Shown one piece after another: positions 24,396 through 34,309 of a stretch of DNA of 64,000 bases. Under the pieces are notes generated by a model that was given only the letters and a program-made list of their open reading frames with translations, was not told the DNA's origin and ran no database searches. The position numbers and the translations under genes were made by a program. The stretch's first letter is position 1. Every line of letters begins with the position of its first letter. Location: assembly GCA_023393475.1 (NCBI GenBank), contig JAEWLC010000109.1:1-64000 (forward strand). Reading direction: 5' to 3'. The stretch is from Pseudomonadota bacterium. Its GTDB lineage: Bacteria > Pseudomonadota > Alphaproteobacteria > Rhizobiales > Devosiaceae.

Positions 24396-26405
24396 ATGAC
24401 CATCAAGGCCCCCATTCGCTGGGGTATCATCGGGCCGGGCGCCATCGCCAAGGACTTCCGCCGCGGCGTGCTCGCCAGCGAACTGGGCAAGCTCGAGGCG
24501 ATCGCCACGCGCAACCCCGGCAAGGAGTCGCTCAGGACCGATTTCCCGGAGGCCCGCATCCTCGATGGCTACCAGGCGATGCTCGATGATCCGAATGTCG
24601 ATGCGATCTACATTGCCACCCCGCATACCGGCCACGTCGAATGGGCTATCAAGGCCGCCGAAGTGGGCAAGCACGTGCTGATCGAAAAGCCCATGGCGCT
24701 CTCGGCCTTCGAGGCGGACGCGATCTTCCACGCCCACAAGAAGGCCGGCACCTTCGCGGGCGAGGCGTTCATGTACCGGCTGCACCCCCAGACGCAGAAG
24801 CTGTGGGATCTGATCAATGCCGGCACCATCGGTGAAATCCGCTTCATCGAAACGAGCTTCGGCTTCCAGATGCCGCGCTACATGCCCGAGCACCGCCTGT
24901 TTGGCTCCGAGTTCGCCGGTGGCGGCATCCTCGACGTCGGCGGCTACGCTGCATCCATGGCCCGGTTCATCGCCGGCGCCGCGGCCGGCAAGCCATTCCT
25001 CGATCCAGTCAAAGTCATGGGCACGGCCACGATCAACCCGGGCGGCACCGACAACGTCGCGACTGCATCGCTGTTGTTCGACAACGGCATCACCGCCCAG
25101 ATCAGCTGCGCCATCATGATCAACCTCGCCAACACGGCCCGCATCTACGGCAGCGAGGGCACCATCGAAGTCCCGAGCTTCTGGTTCGCCAATGGCGACC
25201 GCACCGGCGGCCAGGGCAAGATCGACATCATCAAGAAGGATGGCACCCGCGAGACCGTCGTCGCCGGTCAGAGCAAGCACCTCTACGCCTACGAGGCAGA
25301 CGCCGCCGCCGAAGCCATTCTTGCGGGCCGCCAGGAATTCACTGCCCCCGGCATGACCTGGGCCGACAGCATCGGCAACGCCCGCGTGCTCGATAAGTGG
25401 CGTTCCGACGCCGGCATCGAATACTCGGTCGAAAAGTCGGTGTCGCGCATCAACACGCTGAGCGGCCGTCCGCTGAAATCGGGCGGCACGGTCATTCCCA
25501 AGCGCACCATCCCTGGTGTCCAGAAGCCGGCCTCGGCCGTGGCCTTGGGCTTTGAGGATTTCCGCACCTTCTCGTCCGGCGCCATCCTCCTCGACGCCTT
25601 CTACGAGCGCGGCGGCAACATCTTCGACACCGCCTTCATCTATGCCGGCGGCTACACCGAAAAGCTCTTCGGCGAATGGCAGAAGTCGCGCGGCGTGCGC
25701 GAGGAAGCCGTGGTGATCGGCAAGGGCGCCCACAGCCCGCTGGTCTATCCGGACGTGATCGGCAAGCAGCTGACCCAGTCGCTCGATCGTCTCCAGACCG
25801 ATTATGTCGACGTCTACTTCATGCACCGCGACAACCTCGATGTCCCGGTCGGCGAGTTCGTCGACGCCATGGATGCCGAAGTGAAGAAGGGCCGCATCCG
25901 CGGGCCGTTCGGTGGGTCGAACTGGACCAAGGAGCGCTTCGACGAGGCCATCGCCTATGCCGACAAGCACGGCAAGCAGCGGCCGGGTGCGCTCTCTAAC
26001 AACTTCGCGCTGGCCGAAATGCTCGATCCGATCTGGGCCGGCTGCGTCACCGCCTCGACCGATGAGTGGAAGGAGTGGCTCAAGGCCCGCCAGATCCCGA
26101 ACTTCTCGTGGTCGAGCCAGGCGCGCGGCTTCTTCACCGATCTCGCCGGTCGCGACAAGCGGGGCAACGAGGAGATGGTCCGCGTCTGGTACAACGACCG
26201 AAACTTCGCCCGCCGCGACCGTGCGGTGGAACTTGCCGCAAAGCTCGGCAAGAGCCCAATCCACGTCGCCCTCGCCTATGTGCTGGCCCAGGACTTCCCG
26301 TCCATCCCGCTCATCGGCCCCCGCCGCCTCGCCGAACTCGACGACAGCATGAACGCCTTCGACATCAAGCTGACGCCCGAACAGGTGAAGTGGCTGGAGG
26401 CTTAG
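24396..26405 (+). CDS. Fusion of Gfo/Idh/MocA oxidoreductase and aldo/keto reductase
   Basis: A 669-residue double oxidoreductase; ATG follows GAGGAGA. Part one (about 1-345) is Gfo/Idh/MocA: Rossmann GIIGPGAIAKDF, YIATPHTGH, the EKPMAL lysine motif, GEAFMYRLHPQ and a GGGILDVGGY dimer segment. Part two (about 355-669) is an aldo/keto reductase with all four catalytic positions: Asp and Tyr in FDTAFIYAGG (from 410), Lys443 in VVIGKG, His477 in YFMHRDN; NADP-binding end IPLIGPRRLAEL. Both probably act in turn on one sugar or inositol-like substrate, for example oxidation at one carbon and reduction at another. Fifth in sequence after the importer genes, 67 bases downstream of permease 2. Confidence 0.92.
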   Translation: MTIKAPIRWGIIGPGAIAKDFRRGVLASELGKLEAIATRNPGKESLRTDFPEARILDGYQAMLDDPNVDAIYIATPHTGHVEWAIKAAEVGKHVLIEKPMALSAFEADAIFHAHKKAGTFAGEAFMYRLHPQTQKLWDLINAGTIGEIRFIETSFGFQMPRYMPEHRLFGSEFAGGGILDVGGYAASMARFIAGAAAGKPFLDPVKVMGTATINPGGTDNVATASLLFDNGITAQISCAIMINLANTARIYGSEGTIEVPSFWFANGDRTGGQGKIDIIKKDGTRETVVAGQSKHLYAYEADAAAEAILAGRQEFTAPGMTWADSIGNARVLDKWRSDAGIEYSVEKSVSRINTLSGRPLKSGGTVIPKRTIPGVQKPASAVALGFEDFRTFSSGAILLDAFYERGGNIFDTAFIYAGGYTEKLFGEWQKSRGVREEAVVIGKGAHSPLVYPDVIGKQLTQSLDRLQTDYVDVYFMHRDNLDVPVGEFVDAMDAEVKKGRIRGPFGGSNWTKERFDEAIAYADKHGKQRPGALSNNFALAEMLDPIWAGCVTASTDEWKEWLKARQIPNFSWSSQARGFFTDLAGRDKRGNEEMVRVWYNDRNFARRDRAVELAAKLGKSPIHVALAYVLAQDFPSIPLIGPRRLAELDDSMNAFDIKLTPEQVKWLEA

Positions 26406-26421
26406 GCCTCGGTGCGCCTAG

Positions 26422-26558
26422 CACCCCCACCCTTGATCCCTCCCCACAAGGGGGAGGGAGAGCTGACTGAGATATCCCGGTTCTGTCTTCTCCCTCCCCT
26501 TGATGGGGAGGGCAGCGCAGCTTGGCGGCTTGTCGCATAGCGAAGCTGGGTGGGGTGG
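26422..26558. repeat. Palindromic intergenic repeat unit (CCCTCCCC type)
   Basis: Occupies most of the 248-base gap between the fusion gene and the VOC gene. Two hairpins have identical arms: CCCTCCCC / GGGGAGGG at 26438-26458 and at 26492-26512. Outer ends pair as CACCCCCACCC (26422) with GGGTGGGGTG (26548). A unit with this look (CCCTCCCCTTGATGGGGAGGG core and GCTGGGTGGGG end) recurs in Rhizobiales genomes to my knowledge. Probably a non-autonomous mobile palindrome or transcript-stabilising element. The remaining gap holds only the next ribosome site. Confidence 0.75.
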
Positions 26559-26653
26559 AGCCAACGCCCCCGCTCGCTACACATCAGCGTAACCCGCCTT
26601 CATCCCGTCACGCCGTCCATGGCATACTCACCCTCGAGGAAGAGGAGGATCCC

Positions 26654-27052
26654 ATGCCAGCACTGCCAGGCCTCGTGCCCTATATCAGCCCGTCGGACGC
26701 CCCCGCCGCCGCGGAGTTCTACAAGAAGGCGTTCCTCGCCACGGAGGTGACGCCGATGATGGCCGACGACGGCAGGCGCTACATGCACTGCTCGTTCGTG
26801 GTGAATGGCGGCCTCGTCTACATGAGCGACTCCTTCCCCGAATACGGCGCGCCGTGGGTGCAGCCGGCCGGGTTCAACCTGCACCTCAATGTCGACAACG
26901 CGCAGGAATGGTGGGACCGAGCCGTCGCCGCCGGCTGCGAAGTCACCATGCCGCTGGAGAAGCAATTCTGGGGTGATATCTACGGCCAGCTGAAAGACGC
27001 CTATGGCATCACCTGGGCCATTGGACAGGCCACGCCAGACAGCATGACCTGA
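26654..27052 (+). CDS. VOC-superfamily protein (PhnB/glyoxalase-like)
   Basis: A 132-residue protein of the vicinal oxygen chelate fold; ATG seven bases after AGGAGG. LVPYISPSDAPAAAEFYKKAF opens the first beta-alpha-beta-beta-beta unit (part), and FNLHLNVDNAQEWWDRAVAAG the second; the PhnB-like end is FWGDIYGQLKDAYGITWAIG (20 residues). Usual metal ligands are not all obvious (His in the CSF strand position is uncertain), so it may be a binding or resistance-type protein rather than an enzyme. Preceded by a palindromic repeat; not clearly part of the sugar operon. Confidence 0.8.
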   Translation: MPALPGLVPYISPSDAPAAAEFYKKAFLATEVTPMMADDGRRYMHCSFVVNGGLVYMSDSFPEYGAPWVQPAGFNLHLNVDNAQEWWDRAVAAGCEVTMPLEKQFWGDIYGQLKDAYGITWAIGQATPDSMT

Positions 27053-27217
27053 GGCGCGTCACGGCCTTCCCGCAAGAGCCCGGGACCGGTCGCGTCATCA
27101 ATGCCGATTATTGTCTGAGTTCGCGCTCCGGCCACGCATTCCGGTTGACGCCGAACTTCCGGCCATGCAGCTTTGCCCCTGAAACCGGCTCAAGACCGGT
27201 TGGGAGGCCGCCCCAGG

Positions 27218-27819
27218 ATGCAGTTTGCCTTGCGCATCACGCGCATCATCGACGAGATCAGCCGTCGCGTCGGCCTTGTCGCCGTCTGGCTGGTCTTGAT
27301 CTCCTCGCTCATCAGCGCCTTCAACGCCATCTTCCGCTATTCGATCAGCGCCATGATCGGGCTCGAACGCTCGGTCGGCGGCGGTTTCTTCGGCGGCATG
27401 GTCTCGCTCTACACCCAGTACTCGAATGTCTTCTCGGAGTCGGTCTGGTACGCCTTCGGCGGCATGGTGATGCTGGGCGGCGCGTGGACGCTGAAGGTGA
27501 ACGAGCATGTCCGCGTCGACCTGCTCTACGGCGCCATCTCCGAGCGTGCCCGCACCTGGATCGACCTGCTAGGCGGGCTGTTCTTCCTGCTGCCGCTCTG
27601 CATCCTGCTGATCTGGTTCACCTGGCCGTGGTTCCTGCAGGCCTGGACTCAGAACATCATGTCGAACGCCGCCGGCGGCCTGCCGCGCTGGCCGGTGCGC
27701 CTGATGCTGCCGCTGGGCTTCGCCGTGCTGCTGCTGCAGGGCATCGCCGAGATCATCAAGTGCATCGCGGCGCTGACCACCAACTATCACCGCGAATTCG
27801 CCTACGAGAAGCCGCTGCA

Positions 27820-27823
<4 letters not shown>
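27218..27823 (+). CDS. dctQ: TRAP transporter small permease (DctQ-type)
   Basis: A 201-residue membrane protein with four helices (about 20-42, 80-98, 115-140, 160-185). It is part of a sodium-driven TRAP importer, joining the large subunit. The start MQFALRITRIIDEISRRVG is preferred by similarity, with GGGAGG ten bases upstream. The loop NEHVRVDLLYGAIS carries the HVRVD pattern typical of DctQ subunits. The insertion ERSVGGGFFGGMVSLYTQYSNV is longer than in classic DctQ and matches the TakQ-like group. Ends in an ATGA overlap with dctM. Confidence 0.92.
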
Positions 27824-29310
<1,487 letters not shown>

Positions 29311-29322
29311 GGCACAAGTGCA

Positions 29323-29356
29323 GAAGGGCCCGGCGAACCGGGCCCTTCCTTGTTTT
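29323..29356 (+). terminator. Rho-independent terminator after dctM
   Basis: Perfect 11-bp stem GAAGGGCCCGG / CCGGGCCCTTC closed by the loop CGAA, followed by CTTGTTTT. Lies 12 bases after the dctM stop and before the convergent takP-like gene. The T tract favours the plus strand, though the stem could also stop minus-strand transcripts. Confidence 0.85.
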
Positions 29357-29377
29357 CACCGCTCGACGGTGCTGTGC

Positions 29378-30481
29378 CTAGAGCTTGTTCGCGCGCTGCT
29401 GGTTCTGCAGGAAGGCGTCGAAGTTCAGCTCGGCGACCTGGTTCCACAGGTAGTGGTCCTTGCGGAACGCCTTGATCGAGTCCCAGATCTTCTTGAAGTT
29501 CGGGCTCGAGACCTCGAGTTCGGCATAGGTCTCGTTCGAGGCGTTGAACGCGGCTTCCATGATTTCGGGGCTGAACGGACGCAGCTGTGCACCGGCCGCC
29601 ACGAGCTTCTTGAGGGCGGCGGGGTTCACATAGTCGTACTTGGCGAGCATGTCGTTGCTGGTCGCCTGGCAGGCGGTCTTCAGGAGCGACTGGTACGCCG
29701 GCGGCAGCTCGTTGAACTTGGCCTGGTTGAACAGTGCGTGCACCGTCGGGCCACCTTCCCACCAGCCGGGGTAGTAGTAGTAGGGCGCGACCTTCTGGAA
29801 GCCGAGCTTCTCGTCGTCATAGGGGCCAACCCACTCGGCGGCGTCGATCGTGCCCTTTTCGAGCGCATTGTAGATTTCGCCGCCGGGCAGCGTCTGCGGG
29901 ATCACGCCGAGCTTGGTCAGGATGGTGCCGGCAAAGCCGACGCGCATCTTGAGGCCCTGCAGGTCGGCGACCGAGTTGATTTCCTTGCGGAACCAGCCGC
30001 CCATCTGCGCGGCGGTATTGCCGGCCGGGTAGCCGACGATGCCGTAGCTCGAGAAGAACTCGTTCACGAGCTCGTTGCCGCCGCCATGGTAATACCAGGC
30101 GCTCATGCCACGGGCGTTCAGCGAGAACGGAATGGCGGAGATCGCCGCCCAGGCGACGTCCTTGCCCGAGAAATAGTAGCCGACCGTGTGGGCCACTTCG
30201 ACCGTACCGGCCGATACGGCGTCGACCACCTCGAACGGCGGCACGATTTCGCCGGCGCCGAACACGTCGATGGTGAAGTTGCCGTCCGTCGCTTCCGAAA
30301 CGTACTTCGCGAGCGTCTCACCGCCGCCATAGATCGTGTCGAGCCCCGGCGGGAACGACGAAGCAAGGCGCCAGCTGACCTTTGGGTTCGACTGGGCGAT
30401 TGCCGGGGCGGCAAGTGCGGTAGCCGCGGCAGTGCCGGCAGCGATAGCGCTGGCCGACTTGAAGAAGTCACGTCTCTTCAT
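29378..30481 (-). CDS. takP: TRAP transporter substrate-binding protein, TakP-like (2-oxoacids)
   Basis: Periplasmic receptor of 367 residues. MKRRDFFKSASAIAAG is a twin-arginine-like signal (RRDFFK) cleaved near APAIAQ; GGAGGA precedes the ATG. The mature protein starts VSWRLASSFPPGLDTIYGG and contains NAWYYHGGG-like GMSAWYYHGGGNELVNEF, GGWFRKEIN, DAAEWVGPYDDEKLGF and YYYYPGWWEGGPT, as in Rhodobacter TakP, which binds pyruvate and other 2-oxoacids with Na+. It is the only binding protein nearby, so it should serve dctQM despite being on the opposite strand. The lactate dehydrogenase downstream in the window fits a lactate/pyruvate economy. Confidence 0.88.
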   Translation of the reverse strand: MKRRDFFKSASAIAAGTAAATALAAPAIAQSNPKVSWRLASSFPPGLDTIYGGGETLAKYVSEATDGNFTIDVFGAGEIVPPFEVVDAVSAGTVEVAHTVGYYFSGKDVAWAAISAIPFSLNARGMSAWYYHGGGNELVNEFFSSYGIVGYPAGNTAAQMGGWFRKEINSVADLQGLKMRVGFAGTILTKLGVIPQTLPGGEIYNALEKGTIDAAEWVGPYDDEKLGFQKVAPYYYYPGWWEGGPTVHALFNQAKFNELPPAYQSLLKTACQATSNDMLAKYDYVNPAALKKLVAAGAQLRPFSPEIMEAAFNASNETYAELEVSSPNFKKIWDSIKAFRKDHYLWNQVAELNFDAFLQNQQRANKL

Positions 30482-30693
30482 ACGATGGGTCCTCCGAATG
30501 GCTTTCTGGCCGGGCCGTAGTCCGGCCTTAGGCGCATAGATTGAGCAGGAGCCGCAGCACCTGTCGATGGGGGTCTCCCCTATCTCGTGCATCAACTTGC
30601 GAATTTTGTGCCGCTGCAGGGGAATAACTGGGTGCGGACGGTGTTCCTTCTCGTGCCGGACCAAAGCCGGCGCCCATGCAATGGAGGACGAAC

Positions 30694-31086
30694 ATGAAGC
30701 TCGCATCCGCGCTCGGCATTGCCGCGCTGGCCCTGCTGACCACTTCCGCTTTCGCCGAGGACTATGTTGGCGGTGCCATCAAGTCGACCGAGATCGGCGG
30801 CAAGGAAGTGCTGACCGATGCCAAGGGGATGACCCTCTACACCTTCGACAAGGACACGGCCGGCGTCACCAACTGCTACGACAAATGCGCCGTGAACTGG
30901 CCGCCGCTGATCGCCGCCGCCGATGCGGCCGCCGATGGTGACTTCACCCTCGTCGATCGCACAGACGGCACCAAGATGTGGGCCTACAAGGGCATGCCGC
31001 TCTACCTCTGGATCGAAGACACCGCGCCCGGCGAAACCAAGGGCGACGGCGTCGGCGGCGTCTGGCATACTGCGATCGAGCAGTAA
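30694..31086 (+). CDS. COG4315-type secreted protein (PF03640 repeats)
   Basis: A 130-residue exported protein; GGAGGA five bases before the ATG. Residues 1-20 are a signal peptide ending SAFAE. Two copies of the PF03640 motif follow: MTLYTFDKDTAGVTNCYDKCAVNWPPL (part; near residues 48-75) and a shorter MPLYLWIEDTAPGETKGDGV (near 101-120). The two Cys in the first copy probably form a disulfide. Function of the family is unknown, sometimes with haem or redox ties. It leads an operon with an ECF sigma factor and its anti-sigma, and may be either their target or the stress-relevant output. Confidence 0.88.
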   Translation: MKLASALGIAALALLTTSAFAEDYVGGAIKSTEIGGKEVLTDAKGMTLYTFDKDTAGVTNCYDKCAVNWPPLIAAADAAADGDFTLVDRTDGTKMWAYKGMPLYLWIEDTAPGETKGDGVGGVWHTAIEQ

Positions 31087-31102
31087 GCGAACGCCTACTC
31101 CC

Positions 31103-31606
31103 ATGGACTTCCTGGACGAGATCGAAGCGAGTGTGCCGGCTCTCCGCCGCTACGCGCGGGCATTGACCCGCAACGCCGACCGCGCCGATGACCTCGTCCA
31201 GGATTGCCTCGAACGGGCCATCCGCAAGCGCAGCCTCTTCGCCCCAACGGGCCCCCTGCAGGCATGGCTGTTCCGCATACTTTTGAACATCTGGCGCAAC
31301 GACCTCCGCTTCGAGCGCCGCCGTGGAGACCAGATCCCCATCGATCTCGTTGCCGAACCTTCCGTTGCCCCGGCCCAGCCCGGCCGCATAGCCCTCACTG
31401 AAATGTCGCGCGCCATCGACCGACTGCCCGACGACCAGCGCGAAGCGCTGCTGCTCGTCGTTCTCGAGGGCATGAGTTATCATGACGCCGCCAGCGTGCT
31501 CGGAATTCCCGACGGCACGCTCATGTCCCGCCTGAGCCGCGCACGCCTTGCGCTGCGCACGTTGACCGGCTCCGGCGAGGAACCCAGACTGAGGTCGATC
31601 AAATGA
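31103..31606 (+). CDS. ECF RNA polymerase sigma factor
   Basis: A 167-residue group IV sigma-70. MDFLDEIEASVPALRRYARAL begins region 2 (part), with DDLVQDCLERAI as the core-binding helix and PTGPLQAWLFRILLNIWRND continuing region 2.4. Region 4 starts near residue 110 with AIDRLPDDQREALLLVVLEGMSYHDAASVLGIPDGTLMSRLSRAR (part) for the -35 element. No good ribosome site precedes the ATG, 16 bases after the previous gene, so it probably relies on translational coupling. Paired with a membrane anti-sigma starting in its stop codon. Confidence 0.93.
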   Translation: MDFLDEIEASVPALRRYARALTRNADRADDLVQDCLERAIRKRSLFAPTGPLQAWLFRILLNIWRNDLRFERRRGDQIPIDLVAEPSVAPAQPGRIALTEMSRAIDRLPDDQREALLLVVLEGMSYHDAASVLGIPDGTLMSRLSRARLALRTLTGSGEEPRLRSIK

Positions 31607-32403
31607 CGAACCTCGCGCCCATCTCCGAAACCGATCTCCACGCCTATGTCGACGGCCAGCTCACGCCGGAGCGCGCTGCCGAAGTCGAGGCCTGGCTCGC
31701 CGAGCGCCCCGACAAGGCCGCCGAAGTCGCCAACTGGCAGCGCCAGAATGATGCACTCGAGGCCCTGTTCGACCCCGTCGCGGCCGAAACCGTGCCCTCA
31801 CGTCTCGACCCGCATCTCATCGCCCGCTCGCGCCCTGCATCGAGCATCGGCTGGCCGCAGATGGCGGCCGCCGCATTGGTGCTGCTGGCGCTTGGCGGCG
31901 CCCTTGGCTGGGCTGGCCGCGGGTTTACCGGCCCGTCGGAGCGCGAGGAGCTGATTGCGCTCGCCGTCTCGGCCCACGCGCTCTACGTCAAGGAGAACCG
32001 CCACGCCGTGGAAGTCGCCGCTTCGACCGACCGCGATCACATGGTGTCCTGGCTGTCGAACCGCGTCGAACGGCCGATCAACCCGCCCGACCTCGCGGCC
32101 GACGGCTTCACCCTCATCGGCGGCCGGCTGCTGCCGGGCTACGAGGAAGCCGGCACCGGCCCGGCGGCGCAGTTGATGTACGAGAATGCCGCCAAGGAAC
32201 GCGTCACGGTGTTCATCACAGCCGCCCTGCCCGGCGGCCAGAAGGATCGCGAGTTCACGACGCGCGACAGCCTCGACGCCTTCTACTGGGGCAACGACAA
32301 GATCACCTGCACGGTTGTCGGCGACCTGCCCCCCGAGCAGATGCAGTCGGTAGCGAAGAAGGTCTACCAGCAACTGACCTGGCGGCCGGACGGAGCGGCG
32401 TAG
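31603..32403 (+). CDS. Transmembrane anti-sigma factor
   Basis: A 266-residue protein that probably holds the preceding sigma factor at the membrane. Cytosolic N-terminal part (1-75) has the anti-sigma zinc-finger-like region without the usual His/Cys set: LHAYVDGQLTPERAAEVEAWL (part) and VANWQRQNDALEALFDPV. One membrane helix lies at about 84-105 (MAAAALVLLALGGALGWAG), followed by a periplasmic domain with VSAHALYVKENRHAVEV and VSWLSNRVERPINPPDL that should sense the signal, which is unknown. ATGA overlap with the sigma gene. Confidence 0.9.
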   Translation: MTNLAPISETDLHAYVDGQLTPERAAEVEAWLAERPDKAAEVANWQRQNDALEALFDPVAAETVPSRLDPHLIARSRPASSIGWPQMAAAALVLLALGGALGWAGRGFTGPSEREELIALAVSAHALYVKENRHAVEVAASTDRDHMVSWLSNRVERPINPPDLAADGFTLIGGRLLPGYEEAGTGPAAQLMYENAAKERVTVFITAALPGGQKDREFTTRDSLDAFYWGNDKITCTVVGDLPPEQMQSVAKKVYQQLTWRPDGAA

Positions 32404-32428
32404 CCCACCGCCCGGCGGTTCGGAGGGT

Positions 32429-33601
32429 TCAGTACCCCTGACGCTTCACCAGCTCGTTCGAATAAATGTTGTGCGCGCCGACGTTCTTGACGTCGCGCTC
32501 GCCCATCAAGGCCATGGTCACATCCATTTCCTTGTTGATGATCTCGAGCGCGCGGGTGACACCCGCTTCGCCGCCGGCGCCGAGGCCGAAGGCCATGGCG
32601 CGGCCGACGAAAGTGCCCTTGGCGCCGAGCGCCAGCGCCTTCAGCACGTCCTGGCCGGAGCGGATGCCCGAATCCATCAGCACTTCGGTGCGGGTGCCCA
32701 CCGCATCGACAATCTCTGGCAGCACCCGGATCGAGGACGGCGCGCCGTCAAGCTGCCGGCCGCCGTGGTTGGAAACGATGACGCCATCGGCGCCGTTCTC
32801 GACCGCCAGCCGCGCGTCCTCGGCATCGAGGATGCCCTTCACCACCACGGGGCCGCCGAAGCGCTTCTTGATCCAGGCGATGTCCTTCCAGTTGAGCGTC
32901 AGGTCGAACTGGGTCGAGGTCCACTTGCTGAGCGAGGCGAGATCGACTGCCTCGGTGACGTGGCCCGCGATGTTGCGGAAGGTGCGCCGCTTGGTGCCGA
33001 GCATGCCGAAGGCCCAGGCGGGCTTGGTCGCGATCTCGAACAGGAATTTCGGCGTCATCGGCGGCGGCGCCTTCAGCCCGTTGCGGATGTCCTTGTGGCG
33101 CTGGCCGAGAATCTGCAGGTCCATCGTCAGCACTAGCACCGGGCACTTGGCCGCCTTGGCGCGGTCGATAAGGCGCTCGATGAACGGCTTGTCGCGCATG
33201 ACGTAGAGCTGGAACCAGAAGGGCTTGGACGTGTTCTCGGCCACGTCCTCGATAGAGCAGATCGCCATGGTCGAGAGCGTGAAGGGGATGCCGAACTTCT
33301 CGGCCGCCCGCGCCGCCTTGATCTCGCCGTCCGCCGACTGCATGCCGGTGGACCCCACCGGAGCGATCGCCACCGGCATGCTCACTGGCTGGCCCATCAT
33401 GGTGGTTGCAAGGTTGCGGTCCTCGAGGTTCACCGCCACGCGCTGGCGCAGCAGGATCTTCTCGAAGTCGGTGGTGTTGTGCCGGTAGGTCTGCTCGCTC
33501 CAGGCGCCGGAATCGGCGTAGTCGAAGAACATCTTCGGCACGCGGCGCTTGGCGGCCTTCATCAGGTCTTCGATGGTAAGGTACTTGTCGAGATTGGCCA
33601 T
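32429..33601 (-). CDS. lldD: FMN-dependent L-lactate dehydrogenase / alpha-hydroxyacid oxidase
   Basis: A 390-residue TIM-barrel flavoprotein that oxidises L-lactate (or a related 2-hydroxyacid) to the 2-oxoacid, usually feeding electrons to the respiratory chain. Family motifs: MFFDYADSGAWSE, PVAIAPVGSTGMQ, QLYVMRD, VLTMDLQILGQRHKD, the catalytic VSNHGGRQLDGAPSS with His and Arg, DSGIRSGQDVLKALALGAKG (20 residues) and VGRAMAFGLGAGG. Full length. Membrane association is by a loop rather than a helix. Convergent with the anti-sigma gene; the nearby 2-oxoacid TRAP system fits its product. Confidence 0.93.
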   Translation of the reverse strand: MANLDKYLTIEDLMKAAKRRVPKMFFDYADSGAWSEQTYRHNTTDFEKILLRQRVAVNLEDRNLATTMMGQPVSMPVAIAPVGSTGMQSADGEIKAARAAEKFGIPFTLSTMAICSIEDVAENTSKPFWFQLYVMRDKPFIERLIDRAKAAKCPVLVLTMDLQILGQRHKDIRNGLKAPPPMTPKFLFEIATKPAWAFGMLGTKRRTFRNIAGHVTEAVDLASLSKWTSTQFDLTLNWKDIAWIKKRFGGPVVVKGILDAEDARLAVENGADGVIVSNHGGRQLDGAPSSIRVLPEIVDAVGTRTEVLMDSGIRSGQDVLKALALGAKGTFVGRAMAFGLGAGGEAGVTRALEIINKEMDVTMALMGERDVKNVGAHNIYSNELVKRQGY

Positions 33602-33733
33602 TTCCGCCCCGGAACTGCGATTTGCGCGCTTTCTAGGCCGCTGCCGTGTCAGCGGTCAATGCGACGTTGGATGTTCATCGGCGCTTCAGCTTGCTGCTCG
33701 CAACCTGCGCTCATCCCAACCGGAGGCCAATCC

Positions 33734-34306
33734 ATGCGCATCGCCATTCTCGCCGCCCTCTCGACGCTGCTGCTCGCCGGCACGGCCCAGGCCGACTGCC
33801 TCGGCGATATCAAGGACATCGTCACCCGCTCGATGAACTCCGGCCCTTACGAGATGACGGTGGACACGGCCGACATGAAGATGACCTCCAACTTCGTGCC
33901 GCCCGGCAACTTCCACTCCGTCATGCAGATGGAGGGCATGAGCCAGGAGATGATCATCACCGACGGCAAGGCCTGGAGCAATATGGGCGGCCAGGGCTGG
34001 ATGGCCATGCCCGACGCCGTCGCCGCACAGGTATCGGAGACAGTGCTCAACGTCGACGCCATGCTCGGAGGGATCAAGTCGCCCGAATGCCTGGGCAACC
34101 AGAATGTCGATGGTCGCGACCTCGCCGCCTACAAGTACGACATGTCGATGATGGGCGTGGACAGCAAGAACACGCTCTACGTCGATCCGGCCACGGGCCT
34201 GCCAGCGATCCTCGAGACTACCTCCACCATCGGCGGGCAGACGACCGAGACCAAGGCGAGTTACCGCTTCGATCCTTCGATCACCATCAGCCCGCCGGCG
34301 ATGTAG
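33734..34306 (+). CDS. Met-rich periplasmic protein of unknown function
   Basis: A 190-residue exported protein; GGAGG eight bases before the ATG. Residues 1-20 are a signal peptide ending TAQADC; the first residues of the mature part include Cys. By my count it contains 17 methionines, concentrated in short clusters (DMKMTS, SVMQMEGMSQEM, WMAMP, YDMSMMG), above the usual share. Secondary structure looks LolA/LppX-like (beta half-barrel), with VDPATGLPAILETTS typical of outer-membrane lipoprotein-carrier-like folds. It is convergent with copA, three bases between stops. Copper binding via Met clusters is a hypothesis only. Confidence 0.65.
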   Translation: MRIAILAALSTLLLAGTAQADCLGDIKDIVTRSMNSGPYEMTVDTADMKMTSNFVPPGNFHSVMQMEGMSQEMIITDGKAWSNMGGQGWMAMPDAVAAQVSETVLNVDAMLGGIKSPECLGNQNVDGRDLAAYKYDMSMMGVDSKNTLYVDPATGLPAILETTSTIGGQTTETKASYRFDPSITISPPAM

Positions 34307-34309
34307 CAG

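Noticed and set aside
24270..26264. Minus-strand frame of about 660 residues
   Set aside because: Antisense of the Gfo-AKR fusion, whose catalytic motifs are unmistakable; no ribosome site, no domain.
27145..27819. Upstream extension of dctM
   Set aside because: It is dctQ in another frame; the ATGA junction at 27820 gives the normal start.
30618..30660. GGAATAAC... as an ECF-type -35 upstream of the PF03640 gene
   Set aside because: GGAAT is near the EcfG -35 GGAAC, but no matching -10 (CGTT) is found at 16-17 bases, so I do not call a promoter.
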